A stretch of 64,000 nt of DNA from Euphorbia lathyris (GCF_963576675.1 NC_088910.1:22136531-22200530), one strand, 5' to 3'; numbered from the stretch's first letter, positions 1-11,423 are shown. Notes: generated by a model not told the origin, from the sequence alone. Numbers and translations are program-made.

Positions 1-155
1 CCCATATTTCTCTTTAATTCTTCTACTCTATTAGCATGAACAAGAGTCTCCATTAGAAACACAAAAGAAGGCTTACAGCTCTTAATCATATCCTTAAGAG
101 CTAACACTGTACGCGGATTGCCAAGCCCGCGACAGTTCCAACTAACACCAATCAT
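1..155 (-). CDS. LINE ORF2 start (APE endonuclease N-terminus), partial
   Basis: Open frame beginning MIGVSWNCRGLGNPRTV, the start of the APE-like endonuclease of plant LINE ORF2 (the conserved WNCRGLGN block). It continues through KSCKPSFVFLMETL, whose final E is part of the metal-binding site. It leaves the window at position 1 with no stop. The ATG overlaps the ORF1 stop by one base step (ATGA), so translation probably depends on ORF1 termination and restart. Reverse transcriptase and RNase H would lie off the left edge. Confidence 0.85.
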   Translation of the reverse strand, partial: MIGVSWNCRGLGNPRTVLALKDMIKSCKPSFVFLMETLVHANRVEELKRNM

Positions 156-1300
156 TGCGACCGGCGGGGCGTCCCTAGGACCCCGGCCGAAAAAAGATTG
201 CTACTGTTTAAACTCCCAGCAGCAGGATTGGTAACCACCTCAACAACCGACTCAGATTGAACTTGAACCTTCCTCTTACGCTTCCTTTCATCATCAAGAA
301 TCATATCATCAAGCTCACAACCTCCGTCCCCTTCTACCAACTTATGCTCTTCATCTCTCTCAACCATCTGAACCACCTTATTATTTGCAACTCTCATTGT
401 GGTATTCTGCTTACCCTTTTCCCCTACATTAGATCCCTCAATCTTCCCCTGACCATCCAGACCAACCTGATTAACATCATCAGGACACACATTCCTCTTG
501 GAGTTTAAAGAAACAATATTCACATCACGCGGATTCCGCAGCCACTTACCCGCTCCTCCATCATTCCCTTGCCTTGAAGCCACCCTTAACCAAGGACCCC
601 ATTCCTTCTGTAACAACTTCCTATCCTTATCTATAGCACCTGGGCAACTACTTTCAGTATGACTCAAACAGCCACAAAGAACACAAAAAAGAATCAACCT
701 CTCATATTTAAATTGCACCACAGATGAATTCCCATTCGAGACCTTGATTTTCTTCCACCTCTTTAAAGGAACCCTAACATCAATCCTCACTTTTATACGC
801 ATATAAGTATTCCAAAACCCCGAATTATTCGTGCTATCATATTCTAAAAATTCCCCCACAAACCCCTCCAACTAACGACCTATTGACTCAGCCATAAAAC
901 CAATCGGTAAATCATAGATACGTACCCAAAAATTCACATGAAAGAGCGGAATCTGAGAAGGAACATCTCCGCACCTCAACCTTTCAAGAACAAGAGTTCG
1001 ATTATCAAAATTCCATGGCCCAGCATCCAAAATTGATTGCATATCTTCAATAGAAAAGAATTGGAAAAGAAATCTCTGTTCCCCAGTGTCTTTGATACAT
1101 AAACCCTGAGAAGGATGCCAAATAATCGCTAATCGCTTTTTCATAGACTGAAAATTCACCGCCGTCTCAGTGAGAAGTCGACCAACCAAACTAAGTTCCA
1201 CCAAATTTTTGCTACCTCCATCTCCATCATCAGGAACATCAAGCACAAATTGTTCCTCCTCATCATCTAGTAATGATAACTCTGAAAAATCTTGATCCAT
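152..1300 (-). pseudogene. LINE ORF1 (DUF4283 / zinc-knuckle RNA-binding protein), one nonsense codon
   Basis: ORF1 of the LINE, 382 codons from the ATG at 1300 (MDQDFSEL). Residues about 20-140 form a DUF4283-type domain with the usual WHPSQGLCI and GPWNFDNRTLVLERL signatures. It is followed by a linker and a CX2CX4HX4C zinc knuckle (CVLCGCLSHTESSC) near 620-670, then a hydrophilic basic tail. In LINEs this protein binds the element RNA and acts as a nucleic-acid chaperone. The frame is interrupted only by a TAG at 872-874, at a site where family members commonly have glutamine. The ORF stop (152-154) overlaps the ORF2 ATG (153-155) in an ATGA arrangement. This copy would make a truncated ORF1p unless the stop is read through. 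Confidence 0.85.
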
Positions 1301-1620
1301 CTCAAGATTGAAAACGCAGTGACAAAGCCACGAGAAAGAAATTCCAAAATTCGACAGAGAAAAGCCAAAGGGAAGCGGTAACAAGATCAATGGAAAAGAA
1401 CCAGCAGATAACAAGATCGATCAAAAATCAGCGGAGAAAACTCTAGAACTCAAAGAAGAGGAAAACCAAAAGCTCAGGAGAGAGAAAAAGTCACTCTTTC
1501 TTTTTGTTTATTATTAGTAATTTTACTTCTCAGATTTACAAGTTGGATTGAAATTAATATAAGTTGAGTAAACAAAAAAACAAATATACATTGAGAATTT
1601 CTAGAATAGGACAGTATGGG

Positions 1621-1662
1621 CCAATAGAATAATAACATGTCATAATTAATTCATTATAAAAA
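1621..1662 (+). promoter_or_regulatory. CCAAT and TATA boxes of the UGT gene
   Basis: A CCAAT pentamer at 1621-1625 and TATAAAAA at 1655-1662 lie 97 bp or less upstream of the ATG at 1752. This gives an expected start site near 1690 and a short leader of about 60 nt. Inferred from position only. Confidence 0.55.
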
Positions 1663-1751
1663 AGCATTCTTATTGATTTAATCGAAGCCAAGAGTCTCAA
1701 AATTCAGTTTCCTGTCAGTCTCTCCTCTCTACAGCAAAACAGAATATCGCT

Positions 1752-3200
1752 ATGTCTTCGGCACTGGTTTTGCTCCCGTCGCCGGCGATAGGCCACCTGA
1801 TATCCATGGTGGAGCTTGGCAAGTTCATACTTTCCTCTCAACCTTCACTTTCTATTCACATACTTATAATCCCCGCACCTTACAGTGCCGGTAAAACTTC
1901 TTCTTACATTGAAAATGTTGCTGCCACCGTTCCTTCAATCTATTTCCACCATCTTCCCGCCGTCTCTCCCCATTCTACAACCGCCGCTAATCACGAAACC
2001 CTAACCTTTGAGGTTCTCCGTCTCAGCCAGCCTAACGTCTGTCAAATCCTCATTTCTATCTCCGAAACTTCCACCGTTAACGCTCTTGTTCTCGACTTCT
2101 TTTGTGCTGTTCATCTCTCCGTTGCCTCTGCGCTCAAAATCCCTTGTTATTTCTTCTATACTTCTCCTGCTGCTTGTCTTGCTCTTTTTCTATATACTCC
2201 GATTAATCATCGGAAATACACCAAGAGTTTCAAAGATCTTAACGGCACATTTCTTGATGTTCCCGGTCTACCGCCAATTCCGGCCACCGACATGCCGAAG
2301 CCGGTGCTTGATCGGAACGATAAGGCTTATGAGTTTTTTCTAGAAGCCTCCGAAATTCTTCCGAAAGCTTCTGGAATTATAATAAACACCTATGAATCGC
2401 TTGAACCAAGACCTCTGAAAGCAATATCAGAGGGACAATGCGTACCGGACAGTACAACTCCTCCTATTTTCTGTATCGGGCCGTTGATAGCAACACGTAA
2501 CGAAAAGGATTTCACCGTTAACGGCGTCGGTAACCTTAAGGACGGTCTTCCCGAGTGGTTAACCTGGCTCGACTCGCAACCGAGTCGAAGCGTTGTGTTT
2601 TTGTGCTTTGGTAGTTTAGGTTTGTTTTCGAAGGAACAGTTAATGGAAATTGCAATTGGATTGGAGAGAAGTGGACAGAGGTTTTTATGGGTGGTGAGAA
2701 ATCCTCCGGCGATTGAAAAAGGCTTAGCCATTTCGGCTCAGGCTGATCCTGACTTGGACTCTCTGCTTCCTGATGGTTTCTTAACTCGTACAAAGGATAG
2801 GGGATATGTGGTGAAATCATGGGCTCCTCAAGTTGCTGTGTTAAATCACGACTCGGTTGGAGGGTTTGTGACTCACTGTGGGTGGAACTCGGTGCTTGAA
2901 GCAGTATGGGCTGGTGTGCCAATGGTGGCTTGGCCTCTCTACGCGGAGCAAAGGTTTAATAGGATTGTGATGGTACAAGATATGAAAATTGCGTTGTCAA
3001 TGGACGAGTCGGAGGACGGGTTTGTAACTGCTATGGAGGTTGAGAAGAGAGTTACTGAGCTGATGGAATCCGAGTCAGGTAAATTGGTGAGAGAGCAAAC
3101 TATTGCTATGAAAAAAGCAGCCAAAGAGGCACTAAGTGAGAGTGGTTCATCTCGTGTTGCTTTGTCCAAACTCACTGAGTCATGGAAGCGTGATATATAA
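1752..3200 (+). CDS. UDP-glycosyltransferase, UGT88-like, single exon
   Basis: Intact 482-residue family-1 glycosyltransferase that transfers a sugar from a UDP-sugar to a small acceptor such as a flavonoid or chalcone, in the cytosol. The N-terminal half has the catalytic histidine in SPAIGHLISMVELGK (H15) and a matching aspartate near D115. The C-terminal half has the complete 44-residue PSPG box, from W357 to Q400, containing HCGWNSVLEAVWAGVPMVAW. The closing glutamine favours UDP-glucose. Overall wording (RLSQPN, KASGIIINTYESLEPR, DSQPSRSVVFLCFGSLG) resembles the UGT88 family, which includes UGT88A1 and phloretin/flavonoid glucosyltransferases. No intron is needed and length is normal. 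There is no signal peptide or membrane anchor. The acceptor cannot be read from the sequence. Confidence 0.95.
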   Translation: MSSALVLLPSPAIGHLISMVELGKFILSSQPSLSIHILIIPAPYSAGKTSSYIENVAATVPSIYFHHLPAVSPHSTTAANHETLTFEVLRLSQPNVCQILISISETSTVNALVLDFFCAVHLSVASALKIPCYFFYTSPAACLALFLYTPINHRKYTKSFKDLNGTFLDVPGLPPIPATDMPKPVLDRNDKAYEFFLEASEILPKASGIIINTYESLEPRPLKAISEGQCVPDSTTPPIFCIGPLIATRNEKDFTVNGVGNLKDGLPEWLTWLDSQPSRSVVFLCFGSLGLFSKEQLMEIAIGLERSGQRFLWVVRNPPAIEKGLAISAQADPDLDSLLPDGFLTRTKDRGYVVKSWAPQVAVLNHDSVGGFVTHCGWNSVLEAVWAGVPMVAWPLYAEQRFNRIVMVQDMKIALSMDESEDGFVTAMEVEKRVTELMESESGKLVREQTIAMKKAAKEALSESGSSRVALSKLTESWKRDI

Positions 3201-4079
3201 CCCACGTCAATTTGGTTGTGATAAATACTCATTTCTTATATATATTGCTTGAAGTTAGTTACTTGAATTAATATTGATTCTCTCTATTAGCATAATGAGA
3301 AAAAGTTTCCAAAAATTGCATATGTAACATGAAATGAACAAATTCATGAATCTAAAATGTCATTATTAACACAATACTGATTCTTATAACTAATAATTGC
3401 AGCTGAGCTATACAACCTAGACTATATTTATTCTCCTATAGTAGAATTATTATCCCCTCATCAAGTTGCTTTCTAAGTGGATATTTCTAACAAATGGACA
3501 TTAATTTTCCACACTTCATGCTCCTGCATTTCCTAGAAGATTAGGTGGGGACGTGGCAAGTGGAGATGACATATCAACAATTTATAATTAATAATAAAAA
3601 TATTTAATTAATATTTAGTATTAATATTGTAAGATAAAATATAGCATAACATAAACAAGTTAAAATATTCGTATATTGATATGCATGGGGACTTTCAGTT
3701 GGCTAGTGGACTTTCAGTTGTAGTTTTTCAATTATTTGTGCATGTGGGCGCACTACTCCTACTTTATCAACTTCGCACTCAATCATCATTCATCAGTAAT
3801 TCACTACTTTATCACCTAGTATAAAATAAATAATTGAAAATCAGAAAGAGACGTAAAGAACTTCGGATCACTGCCCAATCTCAATGTGTCAAATGGCATG
3901 GGTTCGTACAAGATATTTGTATAATATTAGAATTCACCTAACTTGGAAAAAAAATGGTATTCTCACTTAATTACATTACTCAATGAAGACCAAAATACAT
4001 TAACTTAAGATGTACATTGATAGAAAATACACCAAAAATCTAGATAACTAAGATATAGGTAAAAGGATTGATACTCCTG
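3201..4079. other. Intergenic: UGT 3' region
   Basis: AT-rich DNA with no convincing coding potential. It presumably holds the UGT 3' UTR. A 13-bp direct repeat (GGACTTTCAGTTG) occurs near 3689 and 3709. Nothing else recognised. Confidence 0.5.
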
Positions 4080-4316
4080 CTTGTTAGGCTTCAAGTTAAT
4101 TTCACAAGTCTTCCAAAGGCATCTCATGATTTCATAAACTTGCCAACAAACACATCTATATATAGCCCATCCAAACAGAAACAAATTTCTAACTACACAA
4201 TTTGAAGGATTGACGCTTTTAGTTGTCAAGTCCATACTCAATTTACTTCTCCACGAACCGGAAAATAGTGGATTACCAGATGGAACTGTGATTGCAATTT
4301 TGTGCTCCATGAGATG

Positions 4317-7300
4317 TTATGCGATGCTTCTTACATATTGATCAAGTGAAGTATTGAACAACTCAGACCTACATAAAGCATATACAAATTATACATGTCT
4401 GCTCTTACAATAAACCTTAAGGTCCGCTCGAGTATGATATAAAAACATTACACCAATGGTACCTGAACTTTACCTTATTTACACTTTGGTACCTAGATTA
4501 CATTTTATCCAAAAAATATACCTGAAGTAATGATGACCGGACAATTTAGTACATTTTACCGGTTAATGACCGGTCAATAAGAGTTTCATGAGTTAGTTAC
4601 ACCGATGGTACCTGAACTTTACCATAATTCACACTTTGGTACCTAGATTTTATTTTATCCTAAAAACATAACTCAAGTAAAGGTGACTGAAAAACTTAGT
4701 TGGTTTGATCGGGTAATGAGTTTGACCATTTTGAACTAAATATTGGGACTCGCCATACACTCAATTAACATAAAATTACAATACTTTATGTTAATTGAGT
4801 ATATAATGGATCTCAATTTTTAATTTAAAATAGTCAAACTCATGTTGAACGATCACTAATCAGTCAAATGTACTAAAATTTTGAGTCATCTTTACTTGAG
4901 GTGTATTTTTTGGACAAAATGAAATCTAGGTACCAAAGTGTGATTTAGGATAAAGTTCAGGTACCATCAGTGTAATTTACTCATCAAACTCGCACAGACC
5001 GGCCATTGACCGGTAAAATATACTAAATTGTCCGACCATTGTTACTTCAGGTATATTTTTTGGACAAAATGTAATTTAGGTACCAAAGTGTGAACTAGGG
5101 TAAAATTCAGGTATCATTAGTGTAATTTACTCTTTAATTTGATCAAATGTGCCACGTGTGAAATTTTGTAAGGAAAACAATGTATGAAGCTTAAGAGTGA
5201 ACGATAATATCTGAACGCAAGCAACAATGTTCTGCTCATTCCTTTAATGTCATCAAATGTTATTTGCTTCATGCAGCTAAAAACAGAAAGGGTAAAGTTA
5301 AGCTAGTATTACACCATGGGGGCAAATTTGAGCCGTTGTGTACGATGAGGGTAAAATTGAGCTTCCCAAAATAACCTTGGGGACAAAATTGACCCTTATA
5401 GTTAGCAAAATGAGTATTCATAGGTTACTTATTTTGCATGGAATGGCTACACTAAACTATCAAACTCTAGGAAGTTGAAAGTTTTAACAACTTACTTAGC
5501 AACATACCAGGGAAAATATTTTTAACAAAGAAGATAGATTAGACTTGAAATCAGATTGCTTAATAAAATTAACCAGATCAGGTGAACAAAAATACATCTT
5601 TCAAGAAGAAATAAACAAACACAACCTAATTACATTGCTCATTCAAATTGAAAAGGTTAGATGAACCACAACCCCACACACCCACAGCTATAGAAAAGCA
5701 CGATCAAGTTTACACAACAAGAATGGTACTTAACCGACCCACATCTTGGACAACTGATTCAATTATTTAGTTAAAAATAGAAACTAAATTTTGTACCTGA
5801 TAGGAGCTCCAGGAGTGTAGAGGGGGTTTTTGACAACATATTCAACATATAGGTTGTAAATATACTTCAGTGATTCACGTAGATCACCCGTCCTGGGATG
5901 AGTAACCAAGATAATCTACACAAACAATAAGTACAGAGTTAAAAAGACTCCATCAAGCAATATAACAGGTCTGCTCAGAATCATATGGCGAACATTGGCA
6001 TCAATTTAGAATGTACAATAAATTAGATATTGCTTAACCATATAACCCTCTCATGATTTCAAACAGATTGCAAACTCTATAAGCACTACAAGGTCTGGCT
6101 ATGGGAGGTTATTACTGCCTGCCTTCTTGATCTTTGTGACCTATAATTTATTAAACATATTCCTTTTCTATATTTGTAATTATTTAAGCTTGGAGTTTAG
6201 TTTTCAAGAATATTAAGTCTCTTGTCATAAAGATACTATAAGCTAGCATACATATGACACAAAAATCAAAATTAGATATTCAAGAAGTTAACCTGAACAA
6301 TTTAAACATATTCTCCTGTTTAACAAATATTTACTATCAAACCACTGTTATTAAAATCGTACCATTCAAAATTCGCGATTCGATCCACCCCCATTTAGAT
6401 TCGAATTTATGGGGCGAATCTAAATCTGCCATAAATAGATGGTGAATCGGCCGATTCCCATGATTCATGTAAGGGATAATTACTAATCTGACCCAGTCAA
6501 GGATCCCAATTTACATATCTAACCCACATTGCCTCAAAGTTACCAAATTAGACACTTTCACCCATTTTGGACAAAACTAACCTTAGTTCTATTCGATCAA
6601 TCGATCGATCTACTCCTTTTCTTCTTCTTCTCCGTTTCAACTTCTTCTTCGGTTCATCTTCTTCAATTTCTGATACCAATCGATAGAGATTTTTGACATA
6701 TTATGTTCAATTTCCCGTACAAATGGTATATTTTTAGCTTATACGCTTGCTTTTCTCGTTGGTTTTGCCTCTTTCTTCATCTGTAATGGTTTTGCCTCTT
6801 TCTTCATCTGTAATGGTATCGTTTCAATTTCCTCAATTTTCCATAATTTTTTTCCATTTTCCATAATTTTTTTCCATTTGTGACGAAATTGTCGCATTTC
6901 GTCGCAAATGCGACAAGAATTGTCGCATTTCGTCGCAAATGCGACAATAATGGAGAAAAATGGGAAAAAATTATGGAAAATAGAGGAAATTGAAACGATA
7001 CCATTACAGATGAAGAAAGAGGCAAAACCAACGAGAAAAGCAAGCGTATAAGCTAAAAATATACCATTTGTACGGGAAATTGAACATAATATGTCAAAAA
7101 TCGCTAACGATTGGTATCAAAAATTGAAGAAGATGAACCGAAGAAGAAGTTGAAATGGAGAAGAAGAAGAACAAGAAGAAGAACAACAACAAAAAGAAGA
7201 AGATCGATCGATTGATCGAATAGAACTAAGGTTAGTTTTATCCAAAATGGGTGAAAGTGTCTAATTTGGTAACTTTGAGGCAAGGTGGGCTAGATATGTA

Positions 7301-9141
7301 AATTGGGGTCCTTGATTGGGTCAAATTAGTAATTATCCCTTCATGTAATCTGCTTCTTTTTTAATATTGAAATCTGCTTAACTTAGAGGTTGAGACTTGT
7401 GCGGTAATTAGATTTTAATTACTTAGAAACACTAAAGTGGAAAGAACTGAAAAAGTCAATACAACAACCAATAAGAATTAGGAAATAAATAATAAGAAAT
7501 TAAGAATTAAATTAATATATTACATAATTACTTACTATACTCCTTAACCAATTAGGAATTAGGATTCAATGTTCAATACTATGTAACAAAACGTCTCTTA
7601 CTTCTGATATAAAAAAAACAACGTCCCTTATTCTACTGCCAACACCAAGTCCTATATATTTTCTCTGCCTACTGTCTAGTAGATGATGATGATTCCCTTG
7701 ACGATGAACAATGATTTGTGACTTAGTTTTATTAGGATTGCATGATTTGAATTTTAAGTAGTTGGTTGATATGATTTATTTTTTTACATTAGACTAATAT
7801 TTGATAATATCTGAAGTTAAACATGCTAAATATTTTTATTTTACAATTTTATGAATTTGAATTTCGATTCATGATTCACAAAATTTGGATTTCAATTCAC
7901 GATTTGATAGCTATGATCAAAACTCCTTATGTCTGAGGTAACTACAGTTTAATAACTTTTTTTTTTTTTTTTTTTTGCAGATCTCCAAGGGTTAGATCCC
8001 ATGTCAAATATGGAATCAAACAAACATTTTTGCAGTGTACTTAAGAGTTTAAGATGCCTGACAAACATGGTATATAAATTTATACTTAAAAAGTACAAGA
8101 AAAAGTGCGTAGAAGTATGTCAGCTTAATTGTTTCCTTGACACTTTTTTTTGTATGAAATTGGTGTGGAGGTGCTGGGTGTTCAACACAGTACCCCATGT
8201 TTCCTTTTGGGATCCCTCCCAACCGAATCCATCTCTAATGATGGATTGGAAACCTCAATACTAAGTTGCTCTTAAAAAACAAAGGGAAAAAGAGGTGTAG
8301 CATATATGATCTGAAAAGCAATGTGGTCACAATCCTCAATCAGATTAGAATGGTAAATCCACTGGACAACTTTAAATATTTGACAGCTTGCATTCACATA
8401 AATGTAAGAGCAAAGACAAAGCATATGAAGAGCATATCAATACCTTTATCCCAGAAGGAGTCTCCATGAAACTAAGTTTGTACGTATTCGTGCGGAAACT
8501 GTGGAATGAACAACCTTGGCCAGGTAACTGAGGCATGCCAAGATTTCCTTTCTCCACACTGCAGAAAAGATAAAACCCCAGAATACAGATTCAATTCAAC
8601 ACAAGATACATAATACAGAATCATAGAGCAGAAATTACGCACTACAACCAAATCCAATGCACCCTATGAAAACACTTCAGGGTTAAAATAAAATCTCAAG
8701 ACATAGTAAGTGATGTATACAATGCAGATCGGAAATTTATCAACATCTTCCATTTACTAGCTTGACAATTGGATCATGTTCCATTAACACAGAGAACTCA
8801 GAATCATGCAGCAACCTAGTAGCGAAAAGAAGACTCAAACTTAGAATGGACATGAATGTACACTTTTTAAATTACATGATAGAAAAAATTTTGAAAAATG
8901 GGATAGGATTAGAACACCTTGTGGGATCCAACTTGGCGGTAAGGGACTTGAGCGAGAAAAGTAGACCGAACATGAGCTTATGATCCTGCTGCACATCGAG
9001 GGTGCGAAGTGGGCGATTCCATTCCTTGTAGAGAAGGCATACACCATTCCTATTGAACACATACATCACATTCGCATTGTTACCAGATGCAGTTGGTGCC
9101 GGTGGCAACGGGCTAATGTCTGATCCTCCAAAGAATTGCAT
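4317..9141 (-). CDS. TRAPPC1: TRAPPC1 / BET5-like TRAPP complex subunit, copy A
   Basis: Four coding exons, all with GT-AG junctions and consistent phase: 8918-9141, 8444-8558, 5797-5915 and 4317-4368. Together they give 169 residues, the length I recall for the Arabidopsis homologue. The protein starts MQFFGGSDISPLPP and includes YVFNRNGVCLLYKEW, KLMFGLLFSLKSL, CSFHSFRTNTYKLSFMETP and the C-terminal LFNTSLDQYVRSIA. This is the longin-type fold of the TRAPP tethering complex, which acts as a Rab GEF and tether in ER-Golgi and post-Golgi traffic. An upstream TTG in frame is not used as start because the ATG at 9141 matches the family. Intron 3 holds a large foldback element and intron 2 a Mutator-type MITE; both are absent from copy B. 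The reading frame is intact. Confidence 0.95.
4447..5135. repeat. Foldback (long inverted repeat) element with internally duplicated arms
   Basis: Two arms of roughly 330 bp (about 4447-4770 and 4786-5135) are reverse complements. The centre is the CTCAATTAACATAAA / TTTATGTTAATTGAG pair near 4752-4800. Each arm contains two direct copies of a unit of about 150 bp that starts near GGTACCTGAACTTTA and includes CACTTTGGTACCTA, so the unit occurs four times. It lies in intron 3 of TRAPPC1 copy A, and copy B lacks it. I could not define a clean target duplication. No coding capacity. Confidence 0.8.
6473..7339. mobile_element. Mutator-type foldback MITE with perfect 9-bp target duplication
   Basis: Element of 867 bp beginning GGGATAATTAC and ending with its complement. 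It is flanked by TTCATGTAA on both sides (6464-6472 and 7340-7348). The two arms of roughly 400 bp are nearly perfect inverted repeats that meet at a GTCGCATTTCGTCGC-rich centre near 6890-6950. A 9-bp duplication and very long inverted repeats are characteristic of MULE-derived non-autonomous elements. It sits in intron 2 of TRAPPC1 copy A and is missing at the paralogous place in copy B. Confidence 0.9.
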
Positions 9142-9480
9142 CTTTTTGCCCCCAATCAAATATAATCCAGAATCTGTATAGCATTCACCAATAAAATATA
9201 ACAGGATTAAGATCTATCCATTTGCATTAACTCATCTTAACTCTGATATTCCATTGATTAAGCTTAAAGTAAAACTACAATTCAATTCAGTCCAAAGGCT
9301 ATGTTTGATTCAATTTTCTTTGTGGAATTCATTTCATTTAGAAATGAATTCCATGATTAGGTGAATTTGTTTGTTTGGTGTGCAATATATAAAGTATGGA
9401 ATTCATTTCAAAAGAAATGAATACTGTGTTTGGAATAATTGTGAAATTCACTTTATATTTATTAATGTTCAGAATTATCC
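8872..9480. other. 5' flank of TRAPPC1-A coding region and leader-intron acceptor
   Basis: Just upstream of the coding exon a leader-intron acceptor (TATACAG at 9180-9174) precedes a 32-nt leader ending at the ATG at 9141. The block 9265-9480 is shared with copy B (17305-17460) and contains repeated GAATTCATTTCA-type palindromic motifs. Confidence 0.6.
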
Positions 9481-11070
9481 TCTCTTGTATTTATTATATA
9501 ATGTAATAACAGAAATAGGAGCACTATAATGTTACTTATATAAATACATAAATAACATTATCTTCCATAAAATTTCTAGATTAAAATGTGATTGACTAAA
9601 TCTTAGATAAAACACAGAACTATATACATATATATATAAAGCTTGACAAGCAATAACTGATTCATACAACAATAACCTCAAATAGCAATTAATAAAATAA
9701 ATTGAATACTTGTTTACGGGTTCTCACTCAACAAAACAACTAAATATTTGTTCTCACTCAATAAATGGATCCTTAAACATATCTTATAGTAAAGAAGGCA
9801 AATGATATCTTTCTATATATACAATACAACTAAATGTTGCCTTCCTTCCTAGTACCTTAGGATGAATGCACCCACAAAACTCAACTAAAAACTATTTGCC
9901 TTGGACAAACAAATCTTATTCAATAAAAACTAGGTTCACAAAAACTCCATCCATGAAATTTTTGTGTCCAAGACTATCATATGCCAAAATAAAGTACAGA
10001 CATAATCATCCAAAACATCCAACTTTCTAAGAACAAATACCAAGTACCAAAATCATGACTTACTACTCTGTTTATTCAATTTGCTAGAACAAGCAAAAAT
10101 AACATATTCATTTTAGATCACAAAGTTTGGTGGGACTGTTGCCTACATATGTGCAAATTTGCAATCACGTTTTAGCTAATTAGTTGTAAAATCCAAAAGG
10201 TCGAGTTCTCAAAATATATCACATTAATGGGTATAGAGATGATAATTGACTATATCAGATCAAACAATTGAATATGCAAAAAGAAAACTGCTAGCTCGTT
10301 TTACATAGGATCAGCTTCAGGCTTTCAACTGAGTGCAACAACAAAATATCAATTAGCTCATTTTACATAGGATCAGTTTTATGCTTTTTTACATTAAATT
10401 TCTTTGATTGAAAAAAAAAAAAAATCAATTAAAGACTCTAGCTCCTTATACATAGAATCAGTTTCAGGCTTTCAACTGAGTGAAACAAAAAAACCATTAA
10501 ATCTGATAAAATATAAAGTAAAACCTATAATAAAAGAAGAAACAATCAAAATTGAAGCTTGCTAATCTGGTCCGGACGGCAAGGATGAAAGACGGTTGCG
10601 TGCCAGCATCAATTGGATAGAAATTAAATTTTTTGTATGTTTCTTTAATGCAATTGAATCAAGAGTGCATTATATAATCGAAAATTAGAAAGCAGAGATT
10701 TGATTTCAAGGAGAGAGGTGAAGTGTAGATTCGACCATGTGAGGAAGAAAAACTGCAGCAGATTCGACCATGTGGGGGGAGGGGGAGAATTTCCAAAAGC
10801 GCTAAATCAAAGTGAGGTGTCGGCGGTGAAGAGAGGAGTGCATATTGACGCGGTGAGAGATGGAGATGGAGATGTCGATGGATCGCTGCCATCGAGTAGG
10901 TTTCTGAAGCAAAGGAAGAAAAACGATTCAAGAGATGTAGAAACACGGGATTTTTGTCTTCAAATCTGGAATTCATTCATAATTTCGATCAAGTATGATA
11001 TAATTTGATCCATTCATTTATACCAATCATACATGCAAATTTAAGTTTCTTAAAAATTCGGCTGGAGTCA
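9481..11070. other. Leader intron of TRAPPC1-A: AT-rich DNA, three short direct repeats and a GC-rich patch
   Basis: Mostly AT-rich with no believable gene. Three direct repeats of about 40 bp containing ACATAGGATCAG-like and CAGGCTTTCAACTGAGTG blocks occur near 10291-10340, 10351-10390 and 10439-10490. From about 10690 to 10930 the DNA is GC-richer, with a repeated AGATTCGACCATGTG motif. ORFs there on both strands are low-complexity and resemble nothing I know. Confidence 0.5.
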
Positions 11071-11171
11071 AGGTTTAATAAATGAACTTCCACAGTTGAG
11101 ATTGCAGTAATGCGACGGAGAAGATAATGCTAATAACTGAAAAGGGAGATGGAAATGATAGAGAGACATAC

Positions 11172-11275
11172 CTGAGAGTGGCGAGAGCTAAGCGAGACCG
11201 GCAGAGAGAGAGAGAGAGAGAGAGGTGCCAGCGAGGAAGAAGAAAGAATGGGGAGTAGCAAAGCAACTAAGCAGT
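11172..11275 (-). other. Predicted non-coding leader exon of TRAPPC1 copy A
   Basis: A strong donor (CTCAG|GTATGT, junction 11172/11171) follows a CT-rich stretch with a (CT)n tract near 11205-11225. It would be spliced over 1998 bp to the acceptor at 9174. The CT-rich leader is typical of a plant 5' UTR. The 5' edge (about 11275) is a guess. Its sequence is not related to the leader exon of copy B. Confidence 0.5.
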
Positions 11276-11423
11276 ACCAGACTATGTCGTTTTATCATCT
11301 ACAGGTCGTCTCAGCAAGCAAGACATAACTACGCCGTTTCGTATCTTCTTGTAGCTTCATTCCGTTCTTAAGTATTGGATTAAAAAGAAAAGCCAGTACA
11401 TATTTACATATTTACGGTGCCTT

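Larger units (their letters stand above)
1..1497 (-). mobile_element. L1-type LINE, 5' portion, running off the left edge
   Basis: Minus-strand non-LTR retrotransposon. A CT-rich leader (about 1301-1497) is followed by ORF1 (1300 to 152) and by the start of ORF2 (from 155). The order DUF4283 domain, CCHC knuckle, then APE-type endonuclease is that of plant L1 elements. The 5' edge at about 1497 is estimated from where the CT-rich leader gives way to AT-rich DNA. The 3' end and target duplication lie outside the window. It ends about 120 bp upstream of the CCAAT box of the next gene. Confidence 0.85.
4080..9480. repeat. Segmental duplication, unit A (partner 12780-17460)
   Basis: Near-identical blocks are collinear with unit B. 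4080-4445 matches 12780-13170, 5340-5520 matches 13385-13590, 5525-6330 matches 14030-14900, 7975-9175 matches 14975-16180, and 9265-9470 matches 17305-17460. Gaps between blocks are mostly transposon insertions private to one copy. The unit carries the whole coding part of the TRAPPC1 gene. Exon sequence is more than 95% alike by eye, so the duplication is fairly recent. Confidence 0.9.

Noticed and set aside
8001..8264. Plus-strand ORF of 87 codons, with a related one at 14932-15252
   Set aside because: Both lie in intron 2 of the two TRAPPC1 copies and are similar only because of the segmental duplication.
10659..11008. Overlapping ORFs of about 100 codons on both strands in a GC-richer patch
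   Set aside because: Low-complexity, His/Leu/Ser-rich on one strand and Arg/Asp-rich on the other; no domain, and the patch lies in the predicted leader intron of TRAPPC1-A.
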